A DNA stretch of 58,128 bases from Bradyrhizobium genosp. SA-3 (GCF_004212635.1 NZ_PSRT01000047.1:1-58128), one strand, 5' to 3'. Shown: positions 1-9,127, counted from the stretch's first letter. Numbers and translations are program-made. The notes: generated from the letters alone by a model not told the origin.

Positions 1-1411
1 TATGCCGCGCGCGGCATAGACAAGTGATGATCAAGCCATACATGGAAGCCGCGCGCCGTCCGCCGCGATCAGAGCCGCAGAACAACCAGGATTTTCGTCC
101 AAGAGCGATGCCTCGCAAGCCTCTTTCGGCGGCATTGTTCGAGAGACAGACTCGTCCGTCCTCCAGGAACAGCGTGAAGCTCGCCCACCGCTTCAGGATG
201 TAGTTGAACGCCTTGGCCAGGTCGTGCCCACGGGACAGCTTGGCGAGCTGCTCCTGCATATAGACCTGCAGGTCCTCGACCAGAGGCCGGCTCAGCGTCT
301 GTCGCATCTCCAGACGCTCTTCGGGGCTCCTGCCATTGATGGAGCGCTCGATCTCGAACAGCGCATCGATCCGCCGCACGACCTCGACCGCGATGGGCGA
401 GAGCGGGATCTCCTTCTTGCCGGTGGCCTTGCGCCGCGCATTCTCTTCGATATCGGCCATGGCGAAGAATGGGCGCCGCGCATGGACCCAACACGCCGCT
501 TCCCGGATCGGTCCAGGGTGGCGTCCCGCCAGATAGAGCTGGTTGTACCCGTCATAGGCGTCGGCCTGCAGGATGCCGGTATACCCCGCCAGATGCGCCT
601 GGGGATGCTCGCCCCTGCGGTCACGGGAGTAGTAGAACATCGCCGCCGGCGGCCCGGCGCCGCCAAACGGCCGGTCGTCCCGGACGTAGATCCAGCAGCG
701 TGCCGTATCGGTCTTGCCCTTGGCCAGCACTGGCACGGTCGTATCATCGGCATGCAGGCGCTCGGCCGCCAGGACATGGGCTTCGACCAGGCGCAGCAGG
801 GGATCCAGCGACGCACAGACCGATCCCACGGCGTCCGCCATGGTCGACAGCGCGATCGGCACGCCTTCCAGGGCGTAGCGCTCCGCCTGGCGGTTTAAGG
901 GCTGATGTTGGCCGAACTTCTCGAACATGATCATGGCCAACAGGCTCGGGCCGGCCCATCCCCGTGCGACGGCATGGAATGGCGCCGGGGCCTGGCTGAT
1001 CTTCTCGCAGTCGCGGCAGGAGAACTTCTCCCGGACCGTCTCGATCACTTTCCACTGGCGCGGTACCACTTCCAGTGTCCTCGTCACGTCCTCGCCGAGC
1101 TTGCGCAGACGGTTGGCCACAGCGCGCTCTGCCGCCAGCTCGTCTTCAGTGGCGTCACTTTCCAGCTCTTCGAACGTCAAGGCCAACTGCTCGATCAGGC
1201 GCGACGAACGCTCCGACCGCTGGCCGTAGATCTGATGCTTTAGCTTGGCGATCTGCAGCTTCTGCTGGGCGATCAGCGCTTCGTCCTCAGACGCTTTCGC
1301 ACGGGCGACCGCGAGTTCAGCGGCGATCTCCAAACCCCTCGTGCGTTCGGCGGCCAACGCCTCTTTCAGGGCGGCAATGTTATCCGGAACAGCGTCGCGC
1401 TCGGCATCCAT
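1..1411 (-). CDS. tnpC: IS66 family transposase TnpC (partial, runs off the left edge)
   Basis: This is the DDE transposase of an IS66-family insertion sequence. The minus-strand frame starts at ATG 1411 (MDAERDAVPDN) and stays open to the window edge, giving about 470 visible residues of the usual 510-560. An N-terminal helical segment is followed by a CRDC zinc-binding-like motif. The catalytic region carries HADDTTVPVL (first Asp), ADAYDGYN (second Asp) and SNNAAERGLRG (Glu), and ends in the conserved GRKSWLFCGSDRGG block. It lies downstream of tnpB and tnpA in the normal IS66 order. The final visible codons (MYGLIITCLCRARH) drift from the usual C-terminus, so the 3' end may be altered; the edge prevents a decision. 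Confidence 0.88.
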   Translation of the reverse strand, partial: MDAERDAVPDNIAALKEALAAERTRGLEIAAELAVARAKASEDEALIAQQKLQIAKLKHQIYGQRSERSSRLIEQLALTFEELESDATEDELAAERAVANRLRKLGEDVTRTLEVVPRQWKVIETVREKFSCRDCEKISQAPAPFHAVARGWAGPSLLAMIMFEKFGQHQPLNRQAERYALEGVPIALSTMADAVGSVCASLDPLLRLVEAHVLAAERLHADDTTVPVLAKGKTDTARCWIYVRDDRPFGGAGPPAAMFYYSRDRRGEHPQAHLAGYTGILQADAYDGYNQLYLAGRHPGPIREAACWVHARRPFFAMADIEENARRKATGKKEIPLSPIAVEVVRRIDALFEIERSINGRSPEERLEMRQTLSRPLVEDLQVYMQEQLAKLSRGHDLAKAFNYILKRWASFTLFLEDGRVCLSNNAAERGLRGIALGRKSWLFCGSDRGGRRAASMYGLIITCLCRARH

Positions 1412-1481
1412 GCGACACAGTGAATCACAGATTGGAAGCGTTGTGACTCCCCCAAAATGCAAAATCTGCTGGATTTTGTGC

Positions 1482-1829
1482 TCAGCCCGCGCTTCTCGGT
1501 CGCCAGCTCAGCTGTGGATTCCGCCAGTCGATCCCTTCCAGCATATAGGCCATCTGCGCCGCTGAGATCGATACCGCGCCGTCCGACGCCGAAGGCCAGA
1601 TGAACTTGCCTCGGTCCAGGCGCTTGGCGTAGAGCGACATGCCCAGCCCGTCATGCCAGAGGATCTTGACCAGATCGCCGCGACGACCCCGGAAGATGTA
1701 GAGATCGCCAGCATGAGGATCGCGCTTCAGGCTCTCCTGGACCGCAAGCGCCAGGCTTTGCATCCCGCGGCGCATGTCGGTGTGGCCGGTGGCAATCCAG
1801 ACCCTGACGCCGCTCGGGATCGGGATCAT
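1482..1829 (-). CDS. tnpB: IS66 family accessory protein TnpB
   Basis: 115-residue IS66 Orf2/TnpB protein. It has the family core: VRVWIATGHTDMRRGMQSLA near the N-terminus, then GDLYIFRGRRGDLVKILWHD and the closing AAQMAYMLEGIDWR. TnpB is required with TnpA and TnpC for IS66 transposition, but its biochemical role is not settled. The start codon overlaps the tnpA stop by 4 bp, indicating translational coupling. Length is normal and the frame is intact, in contrast to the second IS66 copy at 9947-10304. Confidence 0.9.
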   Translation of the reverse strand: MIPIPSGVRVWIATGHTDMRRGMQSLALAVQESLKRDPHAGDLYIFRGRRGDLVKILWHDGLGMSLYAKRLDRGKFIWPSASDGAVSISAAQMAYMLEGIDWRNPQLSWRPRSAG

Positions 1830-2251
1830 CGCCGTCTCAGAAGCTCAAGAACCCGCTGCAGCGCCTCCGTGTCCACGTCCCGGTCAACGCGCACGCGACA
1901 GCCGCCGCCAAGCTCGATCTCGATAATGCCGGCCCTTGCACGTTGCGCAGGCGGTGAAGACACCGGTTGTGGCGCGCTACTCGAGATCGGAGCCGCCGCA
2001 GACGTGATCTCAACCGGAACAAGCGCCGGCGCGCCATCCCCGCTCAACTTGCCTTCGCGCGCCAACCGGCGCCACGTGAACAATTGGCTTGTCGACAGCC
2101 CGTTGCGTCGTGCCGTCACCGACACCAGACGTGGCCCGCCATAGCTCTCGGTGACGATCCGCTGCTTTTCTTCCAATGTCCAACGGCGTCGAGCGCCCGT
2201 CGAGACGACTTCAAGTCGGGAAACCTTAGGCATAGGCATATGGTCAGTCAT
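1826..2251 (-). CDS. tnpA: IS66 family accessory protein TnpA (HTH)
   Basis: 141-residue IS66 Orf1/TnpA. The N-terminal half is a helix-turn-helix typical of IS66/IS3 Orf1 proteins: RRRWTLEEKQRIVTES, then VSVTARRNGLSTSQLFTWRR. The C-terminal half ends in a small conserved block (IIEIELGGGCRVRVDRDVD). It is the first gene of the element and shares an ATGA overlap with tnpB. I could not recognise the outer terminal inverted repeat in the 100 bases upstream (2252-2350), so the right boundary of this element is not fixed. Confidence 0.88.
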   Translation of the reverse strand: MTDHMPMPKVSRLEVVSTGARRRWTLEEKQRIVTESYGGPRLVSVTARRNGLSTSQLFTWRRLAREGKLSGDGAPALVPVEITSAAAPISSSAPQPVSSPPAQRARAGIIEIELGGGCRVRVDRDVDTEALQRVLELLRRR

Positions 2252-2406
2252 ACGCCTATGTCTTCATCTTCCATCAAACTGCGCAAGGCGGTCCTCGCCG
2301 GAGCGATACGGCTCTGCGTGACTGACCCTGGTTTTTGCTGACGCTGCCCGCACGCAACCCGGCATTGTGAGATTTTCCCAAATCATCAATCAGCGCCTCG
2401 AAGTAA

Positions 2407-2990
2407 ATGAGACAAACAAGAATCTCTTTAGATACGTGGGACGCGATTGCCTATTGGACTCTGCTCGTTGGCGCCATCTTGGATGGCGCCGCCGTAGCGC
2501 TGACGGCGTTCTCTTCCTTTGTTACCGGTAGGACGTCTGCGATCACAGCATGAGGCCGAGCAAGATCGCAGAAGCCAAGGCGAGGGGCGACCAAGCTCTC
2601 GAGCGATCCGCGACGGCAGACGAACGGGCAGCTCAAGCAAGCGTCCAAGCCGAAGGAGCCGGCTAGAGCAGGAAAGGATCGGACTCAAAATCTTGAACTC
2701 TCTGTCGCCTTAGAAGATCAGAACGCCTCAAGCTCGCGGGAAAGGTCGCGTCACGTCGTCCCACAGAGGAACAACGAAGCGCGCTAATCGCCGCGCTCAG
2801 ATCTGAGGCCGACAGCAAATCAGCGATAGTGACCAAGATGGGAGACCAAGAAGCTAAGGCTTACGCCGAAGAACTCGTCTCGGCCCTCAAGGAAGGCGGT
2901 GTCTTCCTAGCTGAGGAATACGTTGGGGCAGTATCTCCGCCAAGATACGGGCTCATCATTGCGCCTCGAGAAGACACATATCCGCCCTGA
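2407..2990 (+). pseudogene. Frameshifted membrane-anchored coiled-coil protein remnant
   Basis: Three reading frames join into one plausible protein. Frame 1 starts at ATG 2407 (MRQTRISLDTWDAIAYW), encodes a membrane segment (LLVGAILDGAAVALTAFSSF) and stops at TGA 2551. A charged Ala/Glu/Gln-rich helical part continues in the frame of 2550-2666 (IAEAKARGDQALERSATADE). It then shifts at about 2667 (TQNLELSVALEDQN) and returns to the previous frame at about 2721. The last part reads ERLKLAGKVASRRPTEEQRS and ends with EEYVGAVSPPRYGL and TGA at 2988. The pattern of TM segment, coiled coil and a small C-terminal domain resembles hypothetical membrane proteins common in Bradyrhizobium. With three breaks it is probably inactive. 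Confidence 0.6.
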
Positions 2991-3120
2991 AGATCACGTC
3001 CTCCTGATAACGGGACGAATGATTAGGCAGGCTGCGTCGTGATTAGACTTTTGAGCGTACCACGCGTCAGCGGTGGGTCTGCTCGACGACCTTCGCAGGC
3101 GGTCTGTAAGCTTCTGTCGC

Positions 3121-3594
3121 TCAGCGAGAAGGCTCCGCATCTCCATGGTCGATCCTAACGCGAAGTCCTGATAGCTGCGCCACGGCCTGCTGAACTAGCA
3201 GCTCAAGATGATTCAGTCTGGCCGCGATTTCAGGTAGCTGCTCTCGTTGTTCGAGCGCTATAATTTGCGACAACTTCGCGTTTCCTTGGAGCTCCATTAG
3301 TTGCGCATTTGCGCGCTCGAGATCAGTTTGGATCTTTTGAACTCACGCTAGAGTCTCATTGGGGGCATCTCTGGAAGTTGCCATCGCCTGCGCGAGCGCT
3401 TCCAACTTAGATGACTTGTCGCTTAACTCGTCATTAAGTCGGTCGATTTGCTTCTCGAGTGTCTTTGTATGATCGACCTGCGCTCCATACAGCGACTTCA
3501 TCAGCGCTCGCCTTTGAATCTCGCCGGCTCCGATACCAACAAAATTGACGGCGATCATTAAGAGCAGAATCGTTCGCAAGTTCGCCCAGCGCAT
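3121..3594 (-). pseudogene. Membrane-anchored coiled-coil protein interrupted by an in-frame TGA
   Basis: From ATG 3594 the minus strand encodes an N-terminal membrane helix (RTILLLMIAVNFVGIGAG) and then a long heptad-like helix (HTKTLEKQIDRLNDELSDKS). A TGA at 3345-3343 ends the first 83 residues. Beyond it the same frame stays open for 73 more codons with the same character (VQKIQTDLERANAQLMELQ, then LPEIAARLNHLELLVQQAV) up to a TGA at 3123-3121. The simplest reading is a 157-residue protein broken by one nonsense change. The shorter 83-residue product could still be made. Function unknown. Confidence 0.55.
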
Positions 3595-3793
3595 GAACGT
3601 CGATTCGATTGTTGTTTTTTGTGAAGATAAGCATGTATCAGAGTCGCATCAAGATTGCAGGCGAGAGGAGGCCGAATTGGATAAATTTTCTAATGAAACC
3701 ACTTCTTTGCTGCTACGATCATCCAAGGCGGTCGTGTGGACCGTCGTAGCGATCGCTCTTTTCGTGTTTGTGGCTTTTGGTGTCCCGTGGTGA
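3593..3793 (+). CDS. Small tail-anchored hypothetical membrane protein
   Basis: I do not recognise this protein. Reading from ATG 3593 gives 66 residues: a charged N-terminal part (REEAELDKFSNE) and one C-terminal membrane helix (VVWTVVAIALFVFVAFGVPW) that reaches the stop. The frame is also open from ATG 3545, but that start would overlap the divergent coiled-coil gene by 50 bp. It lies in the AT-richer island between degraded genes, so it may be a remnant. No clear ribosome binding site decides the start. Confidence 0.35.
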   Translation: MNVDSIVVFCEDKHVSESHQDCRREEAELDKFSNETTSLLLRSSKAVVWTVVAIALFVFVAFGVPW

Positions 3794-4067
3794 TCGGGTG
3801 CAAGCTCCGTTCATCGAGGGAACTTCACACAGGCGAGCTCAGCATTTGACGTCAAGCACGAAAAGCGGACAGTAATATTGTTAGTAGTTTGGAATTTGCC
3901 TGTTGGGTGATGAGGTTATCGAAGCCCTCGTTTTGCCGGAAGGAAGCGAGATCGTTGGTCGACCGCGATCATCGATCGCGGCGTCCCATGAATAAAGCGC
4001 ACGAGCCACCGGCACGTCGCAGGTCCGAGCGGGCGGCGGATCCAGTCTGGACGTGCTTCGCGGCCGC
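3794..4067. other. Intergenic stretch with no recognised gene
   Basis: About 270 bases between the small membrane protein and the 3' end of the methyltransferase-glycosyltransferase fusion. An 89-codon open frame (3889-4158) overlaps the fusion gene antisense and looks like chance. I see no RNA gene, terminator with a T-run, or repeat here. Confidence 0.4.
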
Positions 4068-5507
4068 CTATCGAGCCTTGATTCTAAGAAAAGCGAACGC
4101 CACCATCTTCACTAGCATCCATCCGTGTGCGAATCGCGAAATCTGCGTTTCGCCATAACTGCGTGCGGTATACCGAATCGGCAAATCGATCGATTTCAAA
4201 TTGAGCCTAGAAGCACCAAAGATCAAATCGAAGTCGCCGAATGGATCGAAGTCGCCAAAATAGGATTTGCCTGCCTTCAACCGCAGGTAATCAGTTCGCC
4301 GCAAGACTTTGGTTCCACAAAGTGTATCACTGTAGCGTTGATTGAGAATCCACGAAAACAAATAGGAAAATAGCCTATTTGCAATTAGGTTCAGAAATCT
4401 CATGGCGCCATCGTCCATTCCATATACCAGCCGAGACCCATTGATGAACTCGCCTTTGCCCGACCGGATCGCATCCCAGAATTTTGGCAACTGCTCCGGC
4501 GGCATCGTCAGGTCGGCATCCAATATCATAAGGACATCGCCGCGTGCGACATCAAACGCACTAAAGACCGCATCCGCCTTTCCCTTGCCGGGCTGAGACA
4601 TAATCTTGATATCTCGCTCCGGATAGGCTGACCTCACACGCTCCATTTCCGCGAAGGTTCCGTCCTTACTGTGTCCCTCCACGAACAATATCTCAATATC
4701 GCCGCAGAAATCCCCAATTCGCTGCACGGCGGGCTCTATATTCCCACGCTCATTGCGTGCTGGCACAACAACGGTCACGGATTTCAGTTCAGGGCCGTGC
4801 ACGTGCGTCGATCGACACACCAGGAAATGCCGTAACGCAAGTGCACGGATGCCTGGCAGGATGCTTATGAAGCGATTGATGAGGCGTCCCATGCCAAGCA
4901 AAGCCAATGGCGAGAGCACCCGCTGTTCTGACCTGACGGGATCGAAGTCTGCAAGCCTCGCAAAGCTGCGAACGTCGGCTGGAGAGAGCACGTTCTGTTC
5001 GGGATACGGCATCCGCAATCTGACCATTTCGGCCATCCGAAGTATTGGCCACCAGAGATGGGAAAAGTAACCAATAACAAGCCGCGTTTCACGCGAGCAC
5101 AATTTATGAAGATGAAAGATGCTTTCTTGGCAATCGTCAAACGAGCCTATCGTATCGAGAATTAAAATGAAGTCGAAGGGGCCCTCGATCGCATTTATGG
5201 TTTCCAGGTCTTCAGCGTCACCCAATTGGAAAGTCAGTTCGGGATGCCGCTCTTTTGCTTTGGCGATCATCGCTTCGCTGAAGTCCACGCCCACGCCGTA
5301 CGACGGCTCGAGACTGGCCAACGTATCACCTGTCCCACAACCGATTTCGAGCACCCTTGATGCCGGCGGAATCAGAAAGCGCAAATAGATCTGGTCTTCC
5401 CGATGGAAAAAGCTCGCTTTGCTCCGCCAGTGGTCGCGTGAAGCGGCGTACCGCTCTGAGAATTTATGGATAGACGCCTTCCTTGACGAACTAGCAGTGC
5501 TGGACAT
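4068..5507 (-). CDS. Bifunctional class I SAM methyltransferase / family 2 glycosyltransferase
   Basis: One open frame joins two enzymes. In numbering from the upstream TTG at 5537, residues 45-240 form a class I SAM methyltransferase with motif I VLEIGCGTGDTLASL at about 62 and GVGVDFSEAMIAKAK following. Residues 250-489 form a GT2 domain: VTVVVPARNERGNIEPAV at about 254, and ILDADLTMPPEQL at about 338 as the nucleotide-sugar/metal motif. The GT2 part resembles dolichol-phosphate-mannose-synthase-like enzymes that act on lipid-linked sugars. I chose ATG 5507, with an AAGG about 10 bases upstream, over the TTG. It lies next to other methyltransferase genes, suggesting synthesis of a methylated surface glycan. 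The substrate cannot be read from the sequence. Confidence 0.8.
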   Translation of the reverse strand: MSSTASSSRKASIHKFSERYAASRDHWRSKASFFHREDQIYLRFLIPPASRVLEIGCGTGDTLASLEPSYGVGVDFSEAMIAKAKERHPELTFQLGDAEDLETINAIEGPFDFILILDTIGSFDDCQESIFHLHKLCSRETRLVIGYFSHLWWPILRMAEMVRLRMPYPEQNVLSPADVRSFARLADFDPVRSEQRVLSPLALLGMGRLINRFISILPGIRALALRHFLVCRSTHVHGPELKSVTVVVPARNERGNIEPAVQRIGDFCGDIEILFVEGHSKDGTFAEMERVRSAYPERDIKIMSQPGKGKADAVFSAFDVARGDVLMILDADLTMPPEQLPKFWDAIRSGKGEFINGSRLVYGMDDGAMRFLNLIANRLFSYLFSWILNQRYSDTLCGTKVLRRTDYLRLKAGKSYFGDFDPFGDFDLIFGASRLNLKSIDLPIRYTARSYGETQISRFAHGWMLVKMVAFAFLRIKAR

Positions 5508-5687
5508 ACCAAACCCGTGCCTTGGCGACGTTGACAACGCCTGTTGACCGTTGCTCCAAATGTCTATTCGGATGAATCGACTAGGATTGTGCTTCTCCGA
5601 GCCGTTTCAAGCCATCTGCGTGTTATCTTGAGTGGCCTGGAATCCGCCGTTTGGCGCGCAGTCATCAATATGTCGGCGCCTCAAAGT

Positions 5688-6524
5688 TCAGGTTCTAGCG
5701 ATCACGTTCCTACTTTCCCCGTCGCCGATGAGCTTCCGCAGTTGAGCTGCGGCTGACGGTAAAGCTTGGCCGGTGCGTTCGTCAAAAAACTGATATCCAC
5801 TTCCGATGAAGATTGATATCAGTTCCTCGAGTGAAGCTCCACGTTCCTGCAAAACGTAAGGCGCCAACTCCATCACGAAGATTGGACGCATCTTCGTCAA
5901 CACCGTCGACGCCCCCCGAAGTACATCACACTCATATCCATCGACATCCAGCTTGACAAGATCCACATTCTTCACGCCGGCTTCCCTTAGAACGCTGTCC
6001 AAGCTGCGCGATGACGCCGATGCCGTCGGCATCTCTCTCCCGAGGTGCTTTGCGTGAGTTTCACCTCTCGCGACTAGCGGCCAACTCGAATAGATTGTCG
6101 ACGGAACAGCGACATTGTTTTCTACCGTTAGAAAACATTGAAAGGCTCTCACGCGCGCCGCAAGCTCCGGGTTGAGCGCGAGATTGTGACTGAGCTTACC
6201 GTAGGCGAAGTCAGTGGGTTCGAAAGCCAATACTCTCCCTTTTTCACCCACCAGTTTTGCGAGGAGGAGCGTATGCGCTCCCACGTTGGCTCCAATATCC
6301 AAAACGGTACTTGAGGATTTGACGAGTTTGCTAAGTGCTCTTTGCGTGGCACGTTCGAACGCGCCAATGAAAATCGCAAAGTCTATTCCTTCGGAAAGCT
6401 CAAGATCGAACCTGACCTGCCCGCGGACTACACTCGCGCGATCATTCTTGCCGACCAATCGCAAGCCGAATCGGACCAACTTGTAAGCAGCGCGTGCCAA
6501 ACGTATTTTGTCGGCTGTCTTCAT
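5688..6524 (-). CDS. FkbM family methyltransferase
   Basis: 278 residues with the FkbM SAM-methyltransferase fold. The SAM motif is VLDIGANVGAHTLLLAKLVG near residue 94, followed by AFEPTDFAYGKLSHN. The later motif VDLVKLDVDGYECDVLRGAS is the FkbM signature, and FVMELAPY follows. FkbM enzymes O-methylate sugars or polyketides and are frequent in rhizobial polysaccharide and nodulation islands. It is separated by about 180 bp from the methyltransferase-GT2 fusion on the same strand and is divergent from the next methyltransferase gene. The acceptor is unknown. Confidence 0.85.
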   Translation of the reverse strand: MKTADKIRLARAAYKLVRFGLRLVGKNDRASVVRGQVRFDLELSEGIDFAIFIGAFERATQRALSKLVKSSSTVLDIGANVGAHTLLLAKLVGEKGRVLAFEPTDFAYGKLSHNLALNPELAARVRAFQCFLTVENNVAVPSTIYSSWPLVARGETHAKHLGREMPTASASSRSLDSVLREAGVKNVDLVKLDVDGYECDVLRGASTVLTKMRPIFVMELAPYVLQERGASLEELISIFIGSGYQFFDERTGQALPSAAAQLRKLIGDGESRNVIART

Positions 6525-6702
6525 CTTCAGTGGAACCGTGAGTGGTCAACCAGTTGGACGACTGAACATTGGGACACGCCTCAATTGCAGTCTCGCTCGA
6601 CTCATTCTAGGCTTATCACCTAGCCAGACACAACCAGCTTGATCGGATGCTGGTGCCTGGAAGCAAGAGCCGGCAGCAAGTAAAGGGCAGTGACTATAGC
6701 GC

Positions 6703-7425
6703 ATGGAGTTCCTCCAAGACTATCAAGCGGTGTGGAACCGCAAGCCTAGTCTGAGGCTGGTTTACGGCGATTTCTTTGATCGAATCGCAGCGTCGACCGG
6801 GCCGGGGAATACGCTGGAGATTGGGGGAGGTATTGGCAATCTGAAGGAAAAACTTGCCGACGTGATTTCTACGGATGTTCAGTTTGCGCCGTGGCTGGAC
6901 GCTGTTGCGGATGCTCAGCGTCTGCCGTTCGCCGAAGCCACGTTCGATAACATCGTCATGCTCGATGTCTTACATCATTTGGAGTTTCCATCACTGTTCT
7001 TCCGCGAGGCTGAAAGAGTGCTGCGGGTTGGTGGAAGGATCGTAATGGCAGAGCCTGCTGTCACTTTAGGAAGCACACTATTCTTACGTTTATTTCATCA
7101 GGAGCCGGTCAGGATGAAACATGATCCTTTGGCCACTGGCATGCCTGACCCTCGACGCGACCCCTACGATGCCAACCAGGCAATTCCTACTCTTTTGGTG
7201 ACTCGATATCGCGAGCAATTTCACGACGCCTTTCCGACACTACGAATAGCGCGAACGTATTGGTTTTCGCTAGCCGCATATCCCCTCAGCGGTGGGTTCA
7301 AATCTTGGTCGCTAATCAACGAACCAGTCGCGAAATGGACGCTTGGATTGGAACGTCGTCTGGAGCCTTGGCTCGGGCGACTTTTTGGATTCCGTGTCCT
7401 GATCGTGGTGGAAAAGACGACATGA
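6703..7425 (+). CDS. Class I SAM-dependent methyltransferase
   Basis: 240 residues. Motif I is GNTLEIGGGIGNLKEKLADV near residue 35, followed by an acidic residue in VISTDVQFAPWLDAVADA. The Methyltransf_11 hallmark LPFAEATFDNIVMLDVLHHL and the strand VLRVGGRIVMAEPA are present. The C-terminal 100 residues (FSLAAYPLSGGFKSWSLINE) are not a known motif to me. It starts the plus-strand half of the glycan group, 62 bp before a polytopic membrane protein and probably transcribed with it. Likely acts on a sugar or lipid-linked intermediate; the substrate is unknown. Confidence 0.8.
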   Translation: MEFLQDYQAVWNRKPSLRLVYGDFFDRIAASTGPGNTLEIGGGIGNLKEKLADVISTDVQFAPWLDAVADAQRLPFAEATFDNIVMLDVLHHLEFPSLFFREAERVLRVGGRIVMAEPAVTLGSTLFLRLFHQEPVRMKHDPLATGMPDPRRDPYDANQAIPTLLVTRYREQFHDAFPTLRIARTYWFSLAAYPLSGGFKSWSLINEPVAKWTLGLERRLEPWLGRLFGFRVLIVVEKTT

Positions 7426-7487
7426 AATAGTCGTTTCGTTACTCATTTCGACTTCTCCGCGTTTATCACGTCAAAGGTGAAGCGCCG

Positions 7488-9101
7488 TTGACTATCTCGA
7501 GGCAGACTCTTCCGTTGGGAATGCGCGGCTGGCTTATTCTAATGAGCCTTCCGACTGTGTTTCTGACCGTACAAACAGTTGGATTGATTTGGCTGGGCGG
7601 CTCGTTTGGCCCCTTCATTGATCCTGACGCAGCGTACTATTTTGCTGCAATCAATCTCGATGCAGGCATTAGCATTCGGTTTCTCTTCCATCCAGGCGTG
7701 AGTCTCATCGTATTTGGCGGCGCAGTGATCGGCGGGGCGAGCAAGCTTCTGTATTCCGGTTCATTTGGCGCGAACTCGTTGCTTCATTTCGATTCGCTGA
7801 TGCTAATCGCACGCTTCTCTGTGGCTCTCTTTACGAGCTCCTGCAGTCTTATTGCGGGAATTATGGTCGCGCGTGCAAGCAGCTCGGTTCCGCTAGGATT
7901 GATTCTCCAAGCAGGGCTATTTTCTTCAGCGCACGCCGTGACTTTCGGTGCACGCTTGATGCCCGAGCCCTTCTTGGTTGGCATTGCGTCACTTCTCGTC
8001 GCCGTCACATTCTGCGCCGCCTTGAAAAGCTTCGCCTCGATGCGATTGAGTATCGTTGCGGGAGTTCTTGCGACCGTCGGTTTGGCAACGAAGATACTGT
8101 TTCTGCCGTTTATCCTGCTCTATCCCGTCGCCGCAGGATTCCGCGCGCGCCCGCAAGTTACGTACCTGGCTGCGATGACCATGTCATTGATTTTGGCGCT
8201 CTTACCTGCTTGGAAAGAGCTGCAAATATTTACAGGCTATATAGACAGCATTGCGCACGCTAAGGGGGCTTATGGGAGCGGAGAGCGTGGATTCATTGAC
8301 TACGGAGCTGCGTTCTTAGCTCTTTCAAGGATAGGGCGGGATTACTGGATCGATCTCCTTGCTACTGCTATCTCATTACTGATTTTGAGGCGCCAGGTCG
8401 GGTCAGTTGAGGGTAGTTTGATCGGTCGCACGGTCTTTGCAATGGCGTTAGTGATATTTGCTTCAATTGCGATAGTGTCCAAGCAGTATTATGCATACTA
8501 TTTAGTTCCGGCTATCAGCATTGCGCCGTTCATGTTGGGAGTGGCGCTCACTTATTCGCGGATAGCGCGGGAGATGTGCTCTTACGTTCGCTTTTCTTCG
8601 ATTTGCATTGGAGTTGTTATCGTTCAGCTTGTCGCTGGGCGGGTTTGGACTACTTATCAATTTTACTCTGATGCAAATGCCCAGAAGGGGGCTGAGGTGA
8701 TAGTTGAGAAGCCGCTGATGGCTTTGCGCTCAACCTGCTATGTGTTGCCGAGCTACAGCGTCGGACTATTTGAGTATCCGATCATCTTCGGCTTCCTTTA
8801 CGCCAACAGAAACGATGACCAGGTTGTGTTCTACAATGATGCAATTCGCCTCTCGTTTGATCGCGTCTTGCTTAACTACGATTATTTCAACAAGGCTGTC
8901 TTCATTCCCGGCGACATGCGTGACGTAAACAGCGTGATACCGGTTGACGCATGCGTAGCCGTTGTGAGCTCATACCCACTATTTGCGGACCAGCTGCCGT
9001 TTAAGAGGCCAGTGGATGACATATGCAGGGTTGGAGATATTCGCGTGGCCTTGATCAATCATTCATGCATTGACTTAAATCTGCCACGGCAAGCCGACTG
9101 A
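7488..9101 (+). CDS. Polytopic membrane protein, GT-C/GT39-like
   Basis: 537 residues with roughly ten or more hydrophobic segments. After the first membrane helix an acidic loop, GPFIDPDAAYYFAAINLDAG, resembles the Asp-containing first periplasmic loop of GT-C glycosyltransferases that use polyprenyl-phosphate sugars. The C-terminal 130 residues are soluble, with three Cys residues (STCYVLPSY, VDACVAV, DDICRVG). I selected the TTG at 7488 because AGGTGA lies 7 bases upstream; ATG 7521 (MRGWLILMSL) is an alternative. It follows a methyltransferase and may transfer a sugar in the periplasm. The GT-C assignment is an inference from layout, not from a firm motif. Confidence 0.6.
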   Translation: MTISRQTLPLGMRGWLILMSLPTVFLTVQTVGLIWLGGSFGPFIDPDAAYYFAAINLDAGISIRFLFHPGVSLIVFGGAVIGGASKLLYSGSFGANSLLHFDSLMLIARFSVALFTSSCSLIAGIMVARASSSVPLGLILQAGLFSSAHAVTFGARLMPEPFLVGIASLLVAVTFCAALKSFASMRLSIVAGVLATVGLATKILFLPFILLYPVAAGFRARPQVTYLAAMTMSLILALLPAWKELQIFTGYIDSIAHAKGAYGSGERGFIDYGAAFLALSRIGRDYWIDLLATAISLLILRRQVGSVEGSLIGRTVFAMALVIFASIAIVSKQYYAYYLVPAISIAPFMLGVALTYSRIAREMCSYVRFSSICIGVVIVQLVAGRVWTTYQFYSDANAQKGAEVIVEKPLMALRSTCYVLPSYSVGLFEYPIIFGFLYANRNDDQVVFYNDAIRLSFDRVLLNYDYFNKAVFIPGDMRDVNSVIPVDACVAVVSSYPLFADQLPFKRPVDDICRVGDIRVALINHSCIDLNLPRQAD

Positions 9102-9127
9102 CTTCGCACTAGTTTTTCGTTGCTCGA

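Noticed and set aside
292..1055. Open frames 292-816 and 744-1055 on the minus strand as separate genes
   Set aside because: They are out-of-frame shadows of tnpC, whose own frame is open from 1411 to the window edge.
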